Source of the DNA: a virus | Length of the DNA stretch: 64,000 nt | Strand: one strand, 5' to 3' | Virus record (IMG/VR): IMGVR_UViG_3300020463_000001 | Span: 124,001 to 188,000 of that record | Part shown: positions 8,922 through 17,551 of the stretch, in pieces | Numbering within the stretch: position 1 is the first letter of the stretch | Layout: each line of letters starts with the position of its first letter | Position numbers and translations under genes: made by a program | The notes under the pieces: model-generated | Told to the model about the DNA's origin: nothing | Seen by the model: the letters and a program-made list of their open reading frames with translations, nothing else | Database searches by the model: none

Positions 8922-9569
8922 ATGAAACTAATCACAGAAATTTGCGAAGATCTAATTGTTGAAGAAAAAGGAAAAGACCTTTATATCGAAGGTGTTTTTC
9001 TCCAGTCAAATGTAGAAAACAGAAATGGCAGAGTGTATCCAAAAGAAGTTCTTGAGAAAGAAGTCAAAAGATATACAGAAAATTACATCAATAAAAACAG
9101 GGCATTCGGTGAATTAGGTCATCCGGATGGGCCCTCTATTAACCTAGAAAGAGTTTCCCACATGATTAAATCTCTCAAACTTGAGGGCGATAATTATGTC
9201 GGTAAAGCAAAGATTATGAAAGAAACTCCTTATGGTGCAATAGTATCAAATCTTATCAAAGAAGGTGCGTCTCTTGGTGTTTCTTCTAGAGGTATGGGAA
9301 GTGTGAAGTCTACGAAAGAAGGAAACAATGTAGTGCAAGGTGATTTTTATCTTGCGACTGCGGCCGATATCGTGGCGGATCCATCTGCTCCTGATGCATT
9401 CGTAAATGGAATCATGGAAGGAAAGGAATGGATTTGGGATAATGGTATTATCCGCGAAGCACAAATTGACAGTTATCGAAATGCAGTTAGGTCTGCAAAG
9501 TCTAAAGAGATGGAAACTACTAAGATAGGACTCTTTGAAGATTTCTTCGAAAAATTGTCTAAAAACTAA
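8922..9569 (+). CDS. 21: Prohead core protease gp21
   Basis: A 215-residue serine protease (T4 gp21 is 212) that assembles in the prohead core, activates itself and cleaves core and capsid proteins, mostly after Glu in L/I-x-E sites. The catalytic His is in GELGHPDG (H67) and the nucleophile Ser is in SLGVSSRG (S121 or S122), the herpesvirus-like protease fold. The N-terminus MKLITEICEDLIVEE looks like a self-cleaved propeptide. Two bases separate it from gp68. Confidence 0.93.
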   Translation: MKLITEICEDLIVEEKGKDLYIEGVFLQSNVENRNGRVYPKEVLEKEVKRYTENYINKNRAFGELGHPDGPSINLERVSHMIKSLKLEGDNYVGKAKIMKETPYGAIVSNLIKEGASLGVSSRGMGSVKSTKEGNNVVQGDFYLATAADIVADPSAPDAFVNGIMEGKEWIWDNGIIREAQIDSYRNAVRSAKSKEMETTKIGLFEDFFEKLSKN

Positions 9570-9574
9570 ATTAT

Positions 9575-9582
9575 TATAAATA
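9575..9582 (+). promoter_or_regulatory. Late promoter (TATAAATA) for gp22
   Basis: An exact late octamer 35 bases upstream of gp22, immediately after the gp21 stop codon. Confidence 0.85.
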
Positions 9583-9617
9583 TTTGGTAAAATCAACTCA
9601 ATTAGGAGAATAATACG

Positions 9618-10682
9618 ATGGCTAATGAACTAGAAGTCAATGAAGTTGAAGAACTAGAGAATTCAGTAGAGTCTGAAGAAATTTCTGAAGAGTCTCAAGA
9701 CGAACTAGTTCAAGAAGTTTCTGAAGAACAAGCTGACGAAGCGGTAGAAGAAATTCTTGCCGAGTTAGACGAAGAAGAAACTTCTGAAGAAAGTGAAGAA
9801 GAAGAGTCTTTGGCAGAAGGCGGTTACGGCAAGAAAAAAATGAAAGAAGCCGACGATGAAGAAGACGAAGAAGAACCTAAGAATTCTTTTATGATGAAGA
9901 AGAAGGTCAAGAAAGAAGATATTGATGTATCAGAGCACATTGATGCAATGTTGTCTGGTCATGAATTATCAGAAGATTTCCAAGAAAAGGCTCGCACAAT
10001 TTTCGAAGCTGCAGTTCTAGAACAAGTAAACAAAGAAGTTGAAAAGATAGATCAACAGTATGAAGAAGATTTTGAGAAGTCAGTTCTTGAAGTCAGATCA
10101 CAAATTGCAGAAAAGGTAGATGAGTATCTATCTTATGTTGCTAAAGAGTGGTTGGAAGAGAATAAGGTTGTTGTTGAAAGCAGCCTTAAACTTGAAATCA
10201 TGGAAAATTTCATTTCTGGTATGAAGACAGTTTTCGAAGAAAATTATATCGAAGTCCCAGAAGAGAAAGCAGATTTGTATGCAGAAGCAGTTGCTGAAGC
10301 AGAACAAGTCAAAGAACAACTCAATGAAGCAATCGAAAAGAATGTTAAACTTTCTAAAGAAGTTGAAACTGTTCAGAAAGATGGAATCATTAGGGATGTC
10401 GTGGAAGGTATGACTATACAACAGGCTGATAAGATTCGTTCTTTGTCTGAAGGTGTAGAATTTACTTCTGCTGAAGATTTTGCTGAAAAGGTTAAAGTCA
10501 TTAAGGAAAATTATTTTCCAAGTGAAGAAACTGTTTCTAGTGAAGTTGTAGATGGCGAAGAAGAAGTTACTGCGGTTGAAGATTCTGAGGTTGTTCTTGA
10601 AGAACAGGCTTCTAAGAAAACTTCTGATCCTGTAATGGAGAACTACGCAAGAGCAATCTCAAGGTTCAGTAGAAAACAGTAA
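9618..10682 (+). CDS. 22: Major prohead scaffold protein gp22
   Basis: A 354-residue scaffold protein, larger than T4 gp22 (269). It is rich in Glu, Lys and Val, with a very acidic first ~75 residues and long predicted helices from ~100 to 300. It would form the internal core around which gp23 assembles and then be degraded by gp21. It lies between gp21 and gp23 with its own late promoter. The extra length is mostly the acidic N-terminal segment. Confidence 0.88.
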   Translation: MANELEVNEVEELENSVESEEISEESQDELVQEVSEEQADEAVEEILAELDEEETSEESEEEESLAEGGYGKKKMKEADDEEDEEEPKNSFMMKKKVKKEDIDVSEHIDAMLSGHELSEDFQEKARTIFEAAVLEQVNKEVEKIDQQYEEDFEKSVLEVRSQIAEKVDEYLSYVAKEWLEENKVVVESSLKLEIMENFISGMKTVFEENYIEVPEEKADLYAEAVAEAEQVKEQLNEAIEKNVKLSKEVETVQKDGIIRDVVEGMTIQQADKIRSLSEGVEFTSAEDFAEKVKVIKENYFPSEETVSSEVVDGEEEVTAVEDSEVVLEEQASKKTSDPVMENYARAISRFSRKQ

Positions 10683-10695
10683 AAATCAAAATATT

Positions 10696-10703
10696 ATAAA
10701 TAA
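10696..10703 (+). promoter_or_regulatory. Late promoter (TATAAATA) for gp23
   Basis: An exact late octamer 61 bases before the gp23 start and 13 bases after the gp22 stop. The leader carries the ribosome site AAAGGAGA. Confidence 0.87.
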
Positions 10704-10764
10704 TAACTGAAAATTAAGAAAAACTTGACAAAAACTTAATTGAATTAATCCAAAGGAGACTACG

Positions 10765-12126
10765 ATGTATACAGAAATGCATTTGTCAGAGCAACTTCAA
10801 GAGAAGTGGAAGCCGGTAATCGAGCATCCCGATCTACCTAAGATCGAAGATTCTTACAAGAGAGCGGTAACTGCTATGCTTCTTGAAAACCAAGAAAAAG
10901 TTGCAAGAGAAGAAGCATCAATGTTGACTGAAGGGCCGATAAATGCAGTTGGTGGCGGTATGTCTCCAGTTGTCGGTGGTGAAGGCAACATTAAAGGTAT
11001 GGATCCAGTACTGATCTCATTGATCAGACGTTCTATGCCCAACCTGATGGCGTATGATGTTCTAGGTGTTCAACCTATGAGCGGCCCAACAGGTCTTATC
11101 TTCGCGATGAAATCACAATACGGCGATCAGGCCGGCGAAGCACTTTACGGCGAAGCAGATACTGCTTTCTCTGGTGCCTCAAGTCCTGTTCACAACGGAA
11201 CTGATCCATTCAGTGGTGTCGCAGTAACTGGTTCTGGCGCTTCTGCCGAACTTGATTACTCTGGTAGCGATTACACATCTGGAGGGCCCGCCGCTACTGC
11301 TAAGGCAGAAGCATTGGGAGACGGTACTGTAACTGGAATGGGTACAGGCGGTCACTTCAATCAGATGTCATTCTCAATCGATAGAGTATCTGTGACAGCG
11401 CAATCAAGAGCACTGAAAGCAGAATACACTATGGAATTGGCACAAGATCTGAAGGCAGTTCACGGTCTAGACGCTGAAAGCGAATTATCAAACATTCTTT
11501 CTTCAGAAATCACTGCTGAAATCAACAGAGAAGTTCTGAGAACAGTATACGCAGTTGCAAAGCCTGGCGCACAAGCTGGTGTAACTACGAAGGGTGTTTT
11601 TGATCTAGATGCTGACGCAGATGGTCGTTGGTCAGTAGAGAAGTACAAAGGTCTTCTTTACCAGATCGAAAGAGAAGCAAACGCAATCGCTAAAGAAACT
11701 CGTAGAGGAAAAGGTAACTTGGTTATCTGTTCTTCAGACGTTGCTTCGGCTCTCGCCATGTCAGGTGTACTAGATTACAACCCTGCGCTACAAACTAATC
11801 TTTCAGTTGATGACACAGGTCAAACTTTTGCCGGTGTTCTTAACGGAAGAATGAGAGTTTATATTGATCCTTACTTTACATCAACCTCTGGTTATGAGTT
11901 GTTGGTTGTAGGTTATAAGGGATCTTCACCTTATGATGCTGGTATTTTCTACTGCCCATACGTCCCATTACAAATGGTTCGCGCAGTGGGTGAAAATACT
12001 TTCCAACCTAAGATTGGATTCAAGACCCGATACGGAATTGTTGCAAACCCATTTGCATCAATGAGTTCTGGTTCAAACCAATACTACAGAAAGGTTGCCA
12101 TCTCAGGATTGACAGCAATCGGTTAA
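10765..12126 (+). CDS. 23: Major capsid protein gp23
   Basis: A 453-residue HK97-fold capsid precursor (T4 gp23 is 521; marine versions are shorter). The probable gp21 cleavage site is LTE-GPINAV, after E56, removing a helical propeptide. Conserved tracts include GMDPVLISLIRRSMPNLMAYD and, near the C-terminus, YRKVAISGLT. Its codon choice looks richer in C/G-ending codons than neighbouring genes, as expected for the most highly expressed protein. A late promoter precedes it and a strong terminator follows. Confidence 0.97.
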   Translation: MYTEMHLSEQLQEKWKPVIEHPDLPKIEDSYKRAVTAMLLENQEKVAREEASMLTEGPINAVGGGMSPVVGGEGNIKGMDPVLISLIRRSMPNLMAYDVLGVQPMSGPTGLIFAMKSQYGDQAGEALYGEADTAFSGASSPVHNGTDPFSGVAVTGSGASAELDYSGSDYTSGGPAATAKAEALGDGTVTGMGTGGHFNQMSFSIDRVSVTAQSRALKAEYTMELAQDLKAVHGLDAESELSNILSSEITAEINREVLRTVYAVAKPGAQAGVTTKGVFDLDADADGRWSVEKYKGLLYQIEREANAIAKETRRGKGNLVICSSDVASALAMSGVLDYNPALQTNLSVDDTGQTFAGVLNGRMRVYIDPYFTSTSGYELLVVGYKGSSPYDAGIFYCPYVPLQMVRAVGENTFQPKIGFKTRYGIVANPFASMSSGSNQYYRKVAISGLTAIG

Positions 12127-12150
12127 TCGATTACTTAAAATCTAAAAAGA

Positions 12151-12178
12151 AAAAAGGGACTTTCGAGTCCCTTTTTTT
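12151..12178 (+). terminator. Rho-independent terminator after gp23
   Basis: Stem AAAAAGGGACT / AGTCCCTTTTT around a TTCG loop (12162-12165), followed by more T. This ends the gp23 transcript. A nearly identical hairpin occurs at 19775. Confidence 0.93.
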
Positions 12179-12187
12179 GTGGTTGAT

Positions 12188-12195
12188 TATAAATA
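12188..12195 (+). promoter_or_regulatory. Late promoter (TATAAATA) driving a probable small RNA
   Basis: An exact late octamer 10 bases after the gp23 terminator. No reading frame with a credible start lies between it and the next terminator at 12266-12292, so its product appears to be non-coding. Confidence 0.8.
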
Positions 12196-12200
12196 GTTTG

Positions 12201-12292
12201 GTCGTTTAACGACTTCCATTCTTACTTAAATTATTAAAGAGCAATTCTTTATAAAAAAGGTGGTAGAAGGGGGCAATGCCCCCTTCTTTTTT
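12201..12292 (+). ncRNA. Candidate late small RNA (~92 nt)
   Basis: The predicted transcript starts about six bases after the late octamer at 12188 and stops at the terminator at 12266-12292. Its first 13 bases form a 5'-terminal hairpin (GTCGT-TTA-ACGAC). A ~50-base AT-rich open region follows, then the 9-bp GC-rich terminator stem and six T. No ATG with a ribosome site is present; the only ATG is in the terminator loop. This is inferred from signals only. It could instead be a vestigial leader. Confidence 0.5.
12266..12292 (+). terminator. Rho-independent terminator
   Basis: Perfect 9-bp stem GAAGGGGGC / GCCCCCTTC with a three-base AAT loop and six T. It lies between two late promoters and insulates the downstream operon from the transcript starting at 12201. 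Confidence 0.93.
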
Positions 12293-12313
12293 GGGAAAGT
12301 CAAATACTTTTTT

Positions 12314-12321
12314 TATAAATA
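12314..12321 (+). promoter_or_regulatory. Late promoter (TATAAATA) for the beta-propeller operon
   Basis: An exact late octamer 36 bases upstream of the ATG at 12357. It is the only late promoter seen for the three following large genes, which end at the terminator at 19775. Confidence 0.85.
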
Positions 12322-12356
12322 TAAGAAAATCATTTTACACTGGAGAGAGAGAATCC

Positions 12357-14633
12357 ATGCCTAATTCCAATCTAGTCAACGCAAAGAATAATATGAAAAC
12401 TAGAATCAGAAATCGTGTTTCTGGTTCTAATCCAAGAGATTTAGGAAGACTTGCAAAATCTGCAAGATTTGTCGGTCTTACCGATGATTCAGAAGTTGAA
12501 ACTGATATCGATACCGAAATGGCTGCAGTAATTCCTAGTGCATCAGTAGATGACCTAGTAGAAATGTCCGAAGGTCTTAAAGAATTAAGAACTGGTGCTG
12601 CGGATATGGGAACAGTTGCAAACGCAGATAGTCTCACAGAAGGCGGAAATAAGTTTCTAAACGCCGAAAGTGTTCAACCATCAATAAGTGTCTCTGGAGA
12701 TTTATCATACAACGGCGGTGTTGTTTCTTACACCGCTCCCACTGCTTCCGCACTACAAGTTGTTGCAACAGTCGGTGATTTGCCCGCTGGTGCTTCGGCC
12801 GGAGATCAAGCAGTTGTTCAATCAAATAATAAGTTATACATCAAAACTGCAGACGGTTGGTATGCAGTAGCATTAATTAACACTGCTCCAAGTATATCTG
12901 GGAACAGTGCTACATACGAGCTCGCCACTGACATGACTCCAACAGTTATCACATTAACTGCAACAGATCCAGAAAATGATCCAGTAACATTTTCATATGC
13001 AGTCACTTCTGGAGATCTCAATGGAACTACAGTACAACAGGCAGATAATGTATTCACTGTAAGTCCACACGGATTAAATGATGCTACTTTCGAATTAACA
13101 TTCTCCGCAAATGATACGGTGAATGTTGCAACATCAGTTTCTAGTTTTAGTTTGACTCATGGAATTGATTGGAGTAATCCAACTCAAATAGCTGTTCGAG
13201 GTTGGTGGGGAGTTAACATATACGAATCGCATGGTCTTAATGTATCCAGTAATCAAAATCAGTGGCCAGGCGGTTCAGAACAGACAGCAGTAGCGTCATA
13301 TTTTAAAAATGGAAAAAGTTGGGTTGTTGCTGGAGATTCTAAGGTAACAGATGGAAGTACTGATGGTTTAATTTATGGTCTCGCCCTACACCCCGCAGCA
13401 GGACTACAAGAAGAATATGGAGGTGATTGGGAAAATGCTCATTGGAGTTATCAGAATCCAAATCCATATTCTGCTTCATATGGCCAACCCGACTATTATG
13501 GTCAAAAGGTAGATGTATCACCAAATGCAACTTGGGTAATTACCGGAGCAGAAAATGAAAATCCTCCGCAAGATTTTGGTAGACAAGCTGCTGGAATGGC
13601 ATATCTATACAATTTAGATACAGATTCTTACGTTACAATAAATGACCCCAATATATCTCATATGGGGAATTGGGGAGAAGCAGTTGCGGTCAACGATACT
13701 CATTGTGCGGTTGGTAAAACAGATTATGATTCTAAATCTGGAAAAGTTGGTATTTTTGAAAATGCAACTGGAAATCTTGTAACTTGGGTATATCATACAG
13801 GAACTCATTATCAAGACACAAGATGGCCGACTGATTCTTGGCACACAACAGAAGCCAACGGTTACTTTGGATCACATATAGTAATGAATAATGAATATAT
13901 GTGTGTTTCTGCTTCAAACGAACAGCCCGCCAACGGCCATAACCAAATTGGTGCTGTGTATGTTTATGATATGACAAATCCTGCTAGTCCTGCATTTTTG
14001 TACAAATTAGAAAATCCGGATTATAGTGGTGCAAATGTTCCTACTTCAGTAATTGGTAATTCTCCATATCAAATGAATCACAGAGTACATTTTGGAGGTG
14101 ATTCGACAAATCCGATGAGAGCATCTAGTATCCAAATTTCTGGAACTAAACTTGCTGTCGGTGCGCCAGGAAACTATACTGCAGATTCTCTTTCTGGGAC
14201 TGGAGGAAGTCAAAACCAAGGATGGGGTGGAAGTTCATTTAATGTATCAGAAGAAGAGTATCAAAGAGGCGGAAAGATATTCGTATTTGATTTAACAACA
14301 GGAAATCTTATAACAGATATAGAACATCCAAACAATCAATCATATGGAAACAGAAACTCTACCTCATTTGGAGCTGGATTCTTAGGAAAGAATTTTGCAT
14401 TTAATGGAGATGTGGTTGTTGCTGGTAGAGGAAATACAAAAGACATCGATATTTATAGTGCGACAGATGGAAGTATAATCAGTACTTTGGTCGATGCAAT
14501 GCCCTTCACTTCGCAGATGGGTTATAGACCTCCTGCAGTTGCCATACAGGATGAATATATTGTAGTCTTTTACAAAGATGGAACAGACTACTATTCTGGG
14601 GGTCGGCCGACCATCAAGGTCTATAAAGCTTAA
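12357..14633 (+). CDS. Large beta-propeller virion/adhesin protein (paralog 1)
   Basis: A 758-residue protein without a family name I recognise. Domains: a helical N-terminal region (to ~85) shared with the next two genes; a short module ending DLPAGASAGDQAVVQSNNKL (~130-165) of the kind found in tail fibres; a cadherin/Ig-like module with TATDPENDPVTFSYAV (~175-260); and a long beta-rich part from ~265 with repeats such as WGEAVAVNDTHCAVG followed by GKVGIFENATG, like FG-GAP or WD blades. The start at 12357 has a ribosome site GGAGAGAGA. An in-frame upstream ATG at 12276 lies inside the terminator and is rejected. A late-expressed surface protein or receptor-binding protein is likely but not shown. 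Confidence 0.75.
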   Translation: MPNSNLVNAKNNMKTRIRNRVSGSNPRDLGRLAKSARFVGLTDDSEVETDIDTEMAAVIPSASVDDLVEMSEGLKELRTGAADMGTVANADSLTEGGNKFLNAESVQPSISVSGDLSYNGGVVSYTAPTASALQVVATVGDLPAGASAGDQAVVQSNNKLYIKTADGWYAVALINTAPSISGNSATYELATDMTPTVITLTATDPENDPVTFSYAVTSGDLNGTTVQQADNVFTVSPHGLNDATFELTFSANDTVNVATSVSSFSLTHGIDWSNPTQIAVRGWWGVNIYESHGLNVSSNQNQWPGGSEQTAVASYFKNGKSWVVAGDSKVTDGSTDGLIYGLALHPAAGLQEEYGGDWENAHWSYQNPNPYSASYGQPDYYGQKVDVSPNATWVITGAENENPPQDFGRQAAGMAYLYNLDTDSYVTINDPNISHMGNWGEAVAVNDTHCAVGKTDYDSKSGKVGIFENATGNLVTWVYHTGTHYQDTRWPTDSWHTTEANGYFGSHIVMNNEYMCVSASNEQPANGHNQIGAVYVYDMTNPASPAFLYKLENPDYSGANVPTSVIGNSPYQMNHRVHFGGDSTNPMRASSIQISGTKLAVGAPGNYTADSLSGTGGSQNQGWGGSSFNVSEEEYQRGGKIFVFDLTTGNLITDIEHPNNQSYGNRNSTSFGAGFLGKNFAFNGDVVVAGRGNTKDIDIYSATDGSIISTLVDAMPFTSQMGYRPPAVAIQDEYIVVFYKDGTDYYSGGRPTIKVYKA

Positions 14634-14651
14634 TTTAAATAGGAAAAACAA

Positions 14652-17534
14652 ATGTCAGATACAAATTTAGATCCTTCAATAACCGCCCTCACTAATAGGG
14701 CATCTACAGTTGCTGTCACTGCGACTGCAAGAGAGTTAATGAATCTTTCAAGGCTTGCTCCTAGTTTGGAACAGTCAGAGAACACAGATTTAGAAGTTGC
14801 AATCAACGCAAGGGCAGAAGATCTGGCTCCATCCGCGACTGCAACAGAACTCAAGAGTATTGGTAAGGCAATCGGTAATGTTCTAGAACCAGAAACATTT
14901 GTCGCTGGTGGGACACTTCCAAATCAAGCACAAAACTCTGGTAACTTCCTTGCAACAAATGGAACTGCAGAATCTTGGGGTGGACTTTCAGTCTCTACTC
15001 TTAGTGAAGTCAATATATCTTCTATCATGAATGACGAGACTTTAGTTTACAATCATGTCAATGGTCTCTTTGAAAATAACTCACAGGTTTTCAGAATCCA
15101 AGAAATCGGTTTAACAGAAAATATCCCTGCTTCTGGAGCATTTGAAGGACAGGTTGTTTTTGATCAACAAACATCAGAACTCAAATACTGGGACGGATCC
15201 GAATGGAAAGTTGCAGCGGTTGTTGCAGCTGCCGGTGGTGGTGGAACTTCTACGGTAGATTGGACAGGATCACAAACCACTCTTGCCACATTACCTCGCG
15301 GATCTGGTACAACTAGATTCGGAAGAATGGTTGTAATGAATAGTACTTATGTCGCGGTATCGGATTATGAATTCGATCAGGGCGGATATACAGACAACGG
15401 AAAGGTCACAGTATATCTAGTCGCAGATGGTTCTGAAGTATGGACTGTTTATGGGACGGAATCACATAATTATCATGGATACACTAATAACGGCGAGAAG
15501 GGGATGTTCATGTCCGAAAATCTTCTTGTTATCAATGATGGAGCTACTCGGTCATATGGAGACACTGGAGCAAGAGTTAGACTTTATGATGTGACCAATG
15601 GAAATTTATTAGGAACATTTGATGTTAGTGGTGATACGAATATAAGCGTAAATGCTAGCAATCACTATGGGCGTTCTGTTGCCATCAATGACGATGAAAC
15701 TAAACTTGCAATTGGGTCTCCCGAAGCTTCGCCATCGACAGGAGGGAAGTGGGGGAGATTTTCTGTATATGATATATCCGATTTAAATAACTTGTCAAAC
15801 ACACCCATTCATTCTGTTGGTGGAGAAGATTTACCAGCTAGTGATACTTACTCATTATTTGGATTTGATTTAGATTTTTCTGGAGTCAATACTTTGGTTG
15901 TAAGTGCTCCAGATTGGAAAGATGGTGGAGTTAAAACAGGTAGAACTTTTATATTTGATCTGACTGCAGCAGGAAATGGATTACAACAAAGTCTTCCCGG
16001 CAAAGCAGTTAGAGTTATTGCTTCCGGAGGAGAATATTCTGGTGGAAATTTAGTTGTTGTTGCTTCAGACTGGCAAGCAGATCCTACAGAAAACGGATTA
16101 GTTAAAATTTGGGATTCAAATAGTTTCGGAACTGCAACACCAACTGCGACTATAAATTATCCCGATGGGGGAGCAAACGCGAGATTTGGTCATTCAACTG
16201 CCTTTGATGGGAACTACATATTGGTTGCTGGTCTTTATGCAAATACTGATACAACAGGCGGTGGTCAGATTTATGTTTATAACTTAGATGGAACTTCTGT
16301 TAGTCAGATATCAAGCCCAAATCCTACTACATGGGGTTCATTCGGATTCTGTGTTGCAGTAGATGCTTCTGGAAGCGGAAAGTGGGCAGTGGGTGCTACT
16401 GGGGAAGCAAAGGTTTATGTATTCCAACAGGCGATGTCTGGAGGCGGTTCTGGTTCATCTTACACTGTAGTAGACTGGACTGCAGCAGACTCAACACTAA
16501 CCACAATATGGGGGTCTAGAATCGGTCACACTCTAACTTCTACTCAATTATCAGATGGTAGAAATGTAGTAATCGCGGCCGTCAATAGCGGTCATTTCTA
16601 CGCATATGATTTGGCAGATAACTCTCTGATATGGACTGTATCAACGTCGGGTCATGTCCCAGATGATAATGGAGCAATGGCTTCTTCCGGAGATTATTTT
16701 GCTGCTGTCGAAGGAGGGAGCGTTAGAGTTCGTTCAGCGCTTGACGGAAGTGCTGTTGACGGCGGGTCAGTTGAAAATGGAGTTGAAAGTATCCCAGGCT
16801 GGGGAATCTTCCAAGTCGAGAGTATTAGTATGCATGGAAATTATATCTTCTTACCCAGAACAGCGTATAACGAGTATGCCATGGTCAAATGGGATACAAG
16901 GGAGATAGTCTGGCAATATAACTCAAATAATCATCCTTGGAACATAGTTAATTCAAATCCAAATGCTGGTATCGCGGCTTATAACCACGACATGGGAGAA
17001 AATTATCTTGCAGTTCAAGATATGTATAGTCATTCCGGAGCATATCAAGCTGGATGTGTATATGTGGTAGATGTTCTTACTGGCCAAGAAATTTCTAGAC
17101 TTGACGATCCAAATCCTAGAGTTAATGGTAGATTTGGTGGTATTGGTGGGAGAGAAAATGGAATTGCAGTTTCTGGAGACAAGGCTATTATTGGTGATCC
17201 CGAAGACGGTCATGGTAAAGTCCACATTTTCGATATGCCCACAGGAACATTAGAATTCACAATAGATGAAAACACTGCTGGTGGGTCAGGCATAACCACT
17301 TATGCGCGACAGAGCATTGCTGGATACAATTTTGGTCAGGAAATCGAAGCATACGGAGACTACGCATTAATTTCTCACAATTGGGACTCTTTCATAGTTC
17401 AGATATCTACGGGCGAAATTAAACATGAAACTGACCTTCTTAATATTGACAGAGTAACTATAGTAGAGAACTATGCGATTGGCGGAGATTTGAATACACA
17501 AAATCTAAGAATCATAAAAGGAATAATTTCTTAA
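14652..17534 (+). CDS. Large double beta-propeller virion/adhesin protein (paralog 2)
   Basis: A 960-residue relative of the genes on either side. The N-terminal ~90 residues hold two related helical repeats ending DLEVAINARAEDLAPSAT. A small fibre-type module follows (EGQVVFDQQTSELKYWDGSE). Two successive propeller-like halves begin with similar segments, TVDWTGSQTTLATL (~200) and VVDWTAADSTLTTI (~605), separated by a Gly/Ser linker. Blade motifs such as YGRSVAINDDETKLAIG and FGHSTAFDGNYILVAG recur. It lacks the cadherin-like module of its two paralogs. It is co-transcribed with gene 1, with an 18-base gap. Confidence 0.75.
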   Translation: MSDTNLDPSITALTNRASTVAVTATARELMNLSRLAPSLEQSENTDLEVAINARAEDLAPSATATELKSIGKAIGNVLEPETFVAGGTLPNQAQNSGNFLATNGTAESWGGLSVSTLSEVNISSIMNDETLVYNHVNGLFENNSQVFRIQEIGLTENIPASGAFEGQVVFDQQTSELKYWDGSEWKVAAVVAAAGGGGTSTVDWTGSQTTLATLPRGSGTTRFGRMVVMNSTYVAVSDYEFDQGGYTDNGKVTVYLVADGSEVWTVYGTESHNYHGYTNNGEKGMFMSENLLVINDGATRSYGDTGARVRLYDVTNGNLLGTFDVSGDTNISVNASNHYGRSVAINDDETKLAIGSPEASPSTGGKWGRFSVYDISDLNNLSNTPIHSVGGEDLPASDTYSLFGFDLDFSGVNTLVVSAPDWKDGGVKTGRTFIFDLTAAGNGLQQSLPGKAVRVIASGGEYSGGNLVVVASDWQADPTENGLVKIWDSNSFGTATPTATINYPDGGANARFGHSTAFDGNYILVAGLYANTDTTGGGQIYVYNLDGTSVSQISSPNPTTWGSFGFCVAVDASGSGKWAVGATGEAKVYVFQQAMSGGGSGSSYTVVDWTAADSTLTTIWGSRIGHTLTSTQLSDGRNVVIAAVNSGHFYAYDLADNSLIWTVSTSGHVPDDNGAMASSGDYFAAVEGGSVRVRSALDGSAVDGGSVENGVESIPGWGIFQVESISMHGNYIFLPRTAYNEYAMVKWDTREIVWQYNSNNHPWNIVNSNPNAGIAAYNHDMGENYLAVQDMYSHSGAYQAGCVYVVDVLTGQEISRLDDPNPRVNGRFGGIGGRENGIAVSGDKAIIGDPEDGHGKVHIFDMPTGTLEFTIDENTAGGSGITTYARQSIAGYNFGQEIEAYGDYALISHNWDSFIVQISTGEIKHETDLLNIDRVTIVENYAIGGDLNTQNLRIIKGIIS

Positions 17535-17551
17535 TTTAAAGGAAAATTAAA

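Noticed and set aside
10725-10760. TTGACA in the gp23 leader as an early promoter
   Set aside because: No acceptable -10 box is found at 15-19 bases. The late octamer at 10696 explains expression.
12276-12356. In-frame upstream start for the first propeller gene at 12276
   Set aside because: The ATG is in the loop of a strong terminator and upstream of the late promoter at 12314. The ATG at 12357 has a good ribosome site.
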